Source: Janthinobacterium sp. BJB426 (GTDB lineage Bacteria; Pseudomonadota; Gammaproteobacteria; Burkholderiales; Burkholderiaceae_D). From it: 64,000 nt of DNA. The first letter of the stretch is position 1, and the number at the start of each line of letters is the position of its first letter. Below are positions 60,681-64,000 of the stretch, in pieces. A program made the translations under genes and the position numbers. The notes below the pieces were generated by a model that made no database searches, was not told the origin of the DNA, and worked only from the letters and a program-made list of their open reading frames with translations. The DNA lies in the NCBI RefSeq assembly GCF_002735705.1, contig NZ_PDZL01000018.1:1-64000 (forward strand). Reading direction: 5' to 3'.

Positions 60681-61526
60681 TCAAGGTGCATGCTGGCCGC
60701 TATTTCCCCTTTCGCCCGTCGTGTAATCGACAAAGCCGTCGCGGCGGCAAAAGCTGGCCAGCTGCATGCCGGCCTGGCGCGCGATGCGGATGGCCAGCGA
60801 GGTGGGCGCCGAGATGGTGGCGACGAGCCCGATATGCATGCGCGCCGACTTGCGCACCAGTTCATAGCTGGCGCGGCTGGACAGGAAGACGAAGCCGTCG
60901 TGCATGGCGATGCGGTGCAGCGCCAGGTAGCCGATCAGTTTATCCAGGCCGTTATGCCGGCCCACGTCCTCGAACACTTTCACGATGGCGCCCTCGGCCG
61001 TGCACCAGGCGGCCGCATGCACGCCGCCCGTCTTGTGCATCAATTCCTGGTAGGGCAGCAGTTCGCGCGCGGCGCGGCCGAGGATGGCGCTGCTGGCGAC
61101 CAGCGGCGGCAGGGGGCGCGTGATCTTTTCCGGCACCAGGTCCAGCAGGGACAGGCTTTCGATGCCGCACACGCCGCAACCCGTGCGCCCCGTCAGCGCG
61201 CGGCGGCGGGCCTTGAGCTTGATCAAATCCGGCTGGGCGATGGTCAGCCGCACTTCCGCGCTGTCCGCGCCGCAGCACACGTCGAGGTCGTAGATATCGC
61301 GCACGCTGCCGACGATGCCTTCGGTCAAGGTAAAGCCGACGGCGAATTCCTCGAGGTCGCGCGGCGTGGCCATCATCACCGCGTGGGCGATGCCGTTGTA
61401 GACGAGGGCCACGGGATACTCCTCGGCCACCATGTCGTGGCCCGCCGTGGCCACGCCGGCCTGGTGGCGCACCATGGGAACTTCCAGATAACCGTCGCGT
61501 TCGATGGTGGTGATGTCGCATTCCAT
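60681..61526 (-). CDS. fdhD: FdhD sulfurtransferase for formate dehydrogenase maturation, 281 aa
   Basis: Delivers sulfur to the molybdenum cofactor of formate dehydrogenase. Conserved parts: EYPVALVYNGIAHAVMMATP, GFTLTEGIV, the active-site loop GRTGCGVCGIESL, KTGGVHAA, FEDVGRHNGLDKLIG and SSRASYELVRKSA. The ATG at 61526 is preceded by GGGAGAACACACATC. No formate dehydrogenase genes are in the window. Confidence 0.94.
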   Translation of the reverse strand: MECDITTIERDGYLEVPMVRHQAGVATAGHDMVAEEYPVALVYNGIAHAVMMATPRDLEEFAVGFTLTEGIVGSVRDIYDLDVCCGADSAEVRLTIAQPDLIKLKARRRALTGRTGCGVCGIESLSLLDLVPEKITRPLPPLVASSAILGRAARELLPYQELMHKTGGVHAAAWCTAEGAIVKVFEDVGRHNGLDKLIGYLALHRIAMHDGFVFLSSRASYELVRKSARMHIGLVATISAPTSLAIRIARQAGMQLASFCRRDGFVDYTTGERGNSGQHAP

Positions 61527-61542
61527 GATGTGTGTTCTCCCG

Positions 61543-62463
61543 TTAATTGATTTGATAGCGCGGACAAGGCCGTATCGAAGGCGGCAGCGGGTCGCCATGC
61601 AATTCCAGCAGCGAGCGTTCCGTTTCCCGCGTCATGGCGTTCAGGGCCAGGCAGTTGGGCGCCAGGCCGAACGGTTCGGCGATCTGCTGCGCGATGGCTT
61701 CCAGCGCAAACAGGGTGTAGGCGACAAAGACGGAAATGAGGGGCGTGGCCACGCCGATGGCGTCCACCAGGCCCAGCGGCAGTAAAAAACAGTACATGTA
61801 GACGGTGCGGTGCACCAGCACGCCGTACGGATACGGTATCGGCGTGTTCTTGATACGCTCGCAGCCGGCCACGGTGGCGGCCAGGTCGTTGAGCTGGGTG
61901 TCGAGCATCCACAGCAGCTGGGTCTGGCCCGGCTGGTGCTGCACGGCGTCGTGCAGCATGGCGCGCACGGAATGGAGCACGGCGACAGGCTTGAAGTTGA
62001 CGCCCTGCAAGCGCTGCACATCCTCGGCCGGCAGGAAGCGCGCCAGGTCTTCCTGCGGGTCCGTCTGGCGCAACTGGTGCTTGAGTGCATACACGAAAGC
62101 GATCAGGCGGCGCAGCAGCAACTGGTGGTCGAGGCCGCTCGTCTCCTGTGGCAGATACGTGAGCGCCTGCGAAGCAAGGGCCCGCGCGGCGATCAGCAAT
62201 TGCCCCCAGATATGCCGCGCCTCGACGAAGCGCGCATAGCTGGCATTGTTGCGAAAGCCGAGGAAGATCGCCAGGCTGATGCCGACCATGGGAAACGGCG
62301 CCGTATCGAGTGGAATCTTGACGCCGAAGATGCGGCCATCCGTCAGCAGGGCCAGCGAACTGACGACCAGCATCAGCAGCAATTGCGGGATGATGGCTTG
62401 CAGCACCGAGCCATCCCAGACAAACAGCATGCGAAACCAGTTGGTGGTAGGCCGAATGATCAT
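61543..62463 (-). CDS. Bestrophin-like (UPF0187/YneE) membrane channel, 306 aa
   Basis: Anion-channel-like protein: N-terminal IRPTTNWFRMLF, the membrane region PFPMVGISLAIFLGFRNNAS with the conserved R-N-N, NTPIPYPYGVLVHR, and a long C-terminal membrane helix. Bacterial members form pentameric channels of the bestrophin fold. It lies 13 nt after cydB on the same strand, so it may be co-transcribed with the oxidase genes, an unusual pairing. The fdhD gene follows. Confidence 0.88.
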   Translation of the reverse strand: MIIRPTTNWFRMLFVWDGSVLQAIIPQLLLMLVVSSLALLTDGRIFGVKIPLDTAPFPMVGISLAIFLGFRNNASYARFVEARHIWGQLLIAARALASQALTYLPQETSGLDHQLLLRRLIAFVYALKHQLRQTDPQEDLARFLPAEDVQRLQGVNFKPVAVLHSVRAMLHDAVQHQPGQTQLLWMLDTQLNDLAATVAGCERIKNTPIPYPYGVLVHRTVYMYCFLLPLGLVDAIGVATPLISVFVAYTLFALEAIAQQIAEPFGLAPNCLALNAMTRETERSLLELHGDPLPPSIRPCPRYQIN

Positions 62464-62476
62464 GATGTGATGCCGC

Positions 62477-63457
62477 TCAATGCTTCTGGGGCACGACTTT
62501 GCCCTCGAAGACGTAGTATTGGAACAGGTTGTAGCCGATCATGATCGGCAGCATGGAACCCATGCCGATCAGCATGAAGATCAGGGTCGGCTCATCGGAT
62601 GCAGCCGACGCGATGCTCAGCTTGCCCGGCACCAGATCGGGGAAGAAGCTGATGGCCAGGCCCGCGAACGACGCCAGGAACAGCACGATGGCGCCGCGAA
62701 ACGGGCCGCGCACGCCGTTCACGTGCACGGCCCACAGGATGTAGATGAAGGCGCTGGCGGCGATGGCGGCCAGGGCCAGCAGCACGCCGAACACGCCCGG
62801 CTGCGCCCAGCGGTCGTGGCCGATGGCGCTGAATACCATGGTGCCGGCCGACAGCACGATGGCGGCCGCGACAGTCGCCAGCACGCTGGCCATGGCGTAG
62901 CGGCGCGCTGCCGCTTCCAGCTGGCCGCCCGTCTTCTTGATCAGATAAGTGCTGCCCAGAAGGCAATAGCCGGCCACCACGCCCAGCGCCGTGCAGGCCG
63001 TGAAGATGCCGCTCAGCCATCCCGGCTGCAATCCCGTGATGACCTCGCCCAGCACCACGCCCTGCGCCACGGCGGCCAGCAGGCTGCCCACGCCGAAGAT
63101 CAGGTCCCACAGGCGCTTGTTGCCGGCCGCATGGCGGAACTCGATCGAGGCGCCGCGCATGATCAGGCTGGCGATCAGCAGCATGATGGGAATGTACAGC
63201 CCTTCCAGCAAGGTGGCGTAGGCGCTGGGAAAGGCGCCGAACAGGGCGCCGCCCACCACCACCAGCCAGGTTTCGTTGGCGTCCCACACGTGGGCGATCG
63301 ATTGAAAGATCAGGTTGCGCTCCTGCTCGCGGCGGGTGAACAGGCTGAGGATGCCCACGCCCAGGTCGAAGCCGTCCGTGACCACGTAAAAGATCAGCAT
63401 CAGGCCGATCAGGCCGAACCAGGCATTGCCCAGCATGGCATGCGAATTGATATCCAT
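62477..63457 (-). CDS. cydB: Cytochrome bd-type ubiquinol oxidase subunit II, 326 aa
   Basis: The N-terminus (AWFGLIGLMLIFYVVTDGFD) with the conserved GFDLG, then HVWDANETWLVVVGGALFGAFP, are signature parts of CydB/CioB. Eight to nine membrane helices follow. It assembles with subunit I to reduce oxygen with high affinity and no proton pumping. cydA is 30 nt upstream. No cydX-like mini-gene lies between cydB and the bestrophin gene, as expected of CIO-type operons. Confidence 0.93.
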   Translation of the reverse strand: MDINSHAMLGNAWFGLIGLMLIFYVVTDGFDLGVGILSLFTRREQERNLIFQSIAHVWDANETWLVVVGGALFGAFPSAYATLLEGLYIPIMLLIASLIMRGASIEFRHAAGNKRLWDLIFGVGSLLAAVAQGVVLGEVITGLQPGWLSGIFTACTALGVVAGYCLLGSTYLIKKTGGQLEAAARRYAMASVLATVAAAIVLSAGTMVFSAIGHDRWAQPGVFGVLLALAAIAASAFIYILWAVHVNGVRGPFRGAIVLFLASFAGLAISFFPDLVPGKLSIASAASDEPTLIFMLIGMGSMLPIMIGYNLFQYYVFEGKVVPQKH

Positions 63458-63487
63458 TACAAACTCCTAGTCAGATAGCGGCGCACT

Positions 63488-64000
63488 TCAGTACCCCACG
63501 GCATGTGCAGCGTCCGGCAGCGGCAGCGCCACATCCGGGCCTTGTTGCAGCCATTTTTTGGCAAACACAAAGAAAGTGACAAACAGCACGATGTAAAACA
63601 CGAAGAACATCAGCATGCTGCCGGCCACGGCATGGGCCGCCACGTCGGAGACGGCGTCGCGCGTGCGCAGCAAGCCGTACACGACCCACGGCTGGCGTCC
63701 CACTTCGCGCACGATCCAGCCGCACTCGACGGCGATATACGGCAGCGGTATCGTCAGCACCCAGGCAAGCAGCAGCTTGCGCTTGCGCACGAACTCTTCC
63801 ACCCGGCCGCCCACCTTGCGCCAGGCCACGAAGGTCCAGAACGACAGCAGCACAAACCACATGCCGATGCCGGCCATGGCGCGGAAAGCGTAGTACAGTA
63901 GCGGCAGCATGGGCGGCTGGTCTTCGCGGGCGATGTCGGCCAGGCCCGTGATCTTGCCCGTGGCGCTATGCGTGGCGATCACGCTGAGCATGCCGGGCAC
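63488..64000 (-). CDS. cydA: Cytochrome bd-type ubiquinol oxidase subunit I, C-terminal part (runs off right edge)
   Basis: The 170 visible residues are the CydA C-terminal half: LPLLYYAFRAMAGIGMWFVL with the conserved F-R-x-M-x-G, an LPYIAVECGWIVREVGRQPW motif including the W-x-x-x-E-x-G-R-Q-P-W signature, VVYGLLRTRDAVS, and the last membrane helices. Start is beyond the right edge. Operon with cydB. Confidence 0.93.
   Translation of the reverse strand: MPGMLSVIATHSATGKITGLADIAREDQPPMLPLLYYAFRAMAGIGMWFVLLSFWTFVAWRKVGGRVEEFVRKRKLLLAWVLTIPLPYIAVECGWIVREVGRQPWVVYGLLRTRDAVSDVAAHAVAGSMLMFFVFYIVLFVTFFVFAKKWLQQGPDVALPLPDAAHAVGY

Noticed and set aside
1..64000. CRISPR arrays and cas genes
   Set aside because: No regularly spaced 24-40-bp repeats and no cas-like proteins were seen on either strand.

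Overview
The window looks like a chromosome of a betaproteobacterium of the Oxalobacteraceae type (Janthinobacterium, Massilia or Duganella). This is inferred from gene content (a DUF3079 protein, FdhD, a bd-type oxidase operon, YjhX) and from the high-GC codon use of the right-hand third. No 16S rRNA or other diagnostic marker is present. Two compartments are visible: a lower-GC accessory island from the left edge to about 47.5 kb, and higher-GC chromosomal backbone from about 52 kb to the right edge, joined by a repeat-rich transition zone.

The island ends at a detached 3' tail of a tRNA-Ser gene (T-arm, acceptor strand, CCA) followed by that gene's terminator. This is the usual footprint of an element integrated at a tRNA 3' end. 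The other end, and any integrase, lie left of the window, where an IS110-family transposase begins. Nearly every multi-gene unit in the island resembles an anti-phage or conflict module. In order: an Avs-like STAND NTPase with a Cap4-type nuclease (1.1-6.8 kb); a 19-residue-repeat protein overlapping a HEPN/OST-HTH protein (7.1-8.4 kb); a five-gene GTPase-centred system (helical GASH protein, two GTPases, GAP1 protein, caspase-like protease) whose last two proteins share a C-terminal EAD1-like domain (10.6-17.3 kb); an RqlHI/PsyrTA pair (RecQ-phosphoribosyltransferase plus DprA-like, 17.9-21.4 kb); an ApeA-like HEPN protein; a J-domain plus HNH pair; a tandem zinc-module HNH-like protein; type II Zorya (zorA, zorB, zorE) followed by a GHKL ATPase/PD-(D/E)XK protein; a Lamassu-like three-gene ABC system (31.7-37.2 kb); a PIN-like protein; and a DUF6361, HKD-nuclease, helicase operon (41.0-47.3 kb).

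Two H-NS-family genes on the minus strand bracket the 23-38 kb segment. One is intact; the other has lost its start codon. They suggest local control of the island by a nucleoid protein.

Right of the tRNA tail, 47.5-52 kb holds dispersed non-coding repeats and small genes (DUF4242, GNAT, YjhX, GFA). From 52 kb the content is ordinary: acetyltransferases, a YbaK-type deacylase, a divergent MFS/TetR pair, a Sel1-repeat protein, RNase Z, a Tat-exported amidohydrolase, FdhD, a bestrophin-like channel, and cydB with the 3' part of cydA running off the right edge.

The strongest candidates for little-described biology are the GTPase/caspase EAD system, the J-domain/HNH pair, the DUF6361-HKD-helicase operon, the repeat-protein/HEPN-OST-HTH pair and the GHKL-nuclease attached to Zorya. 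All functions are read from sequence motifs by eye; no searches were run.
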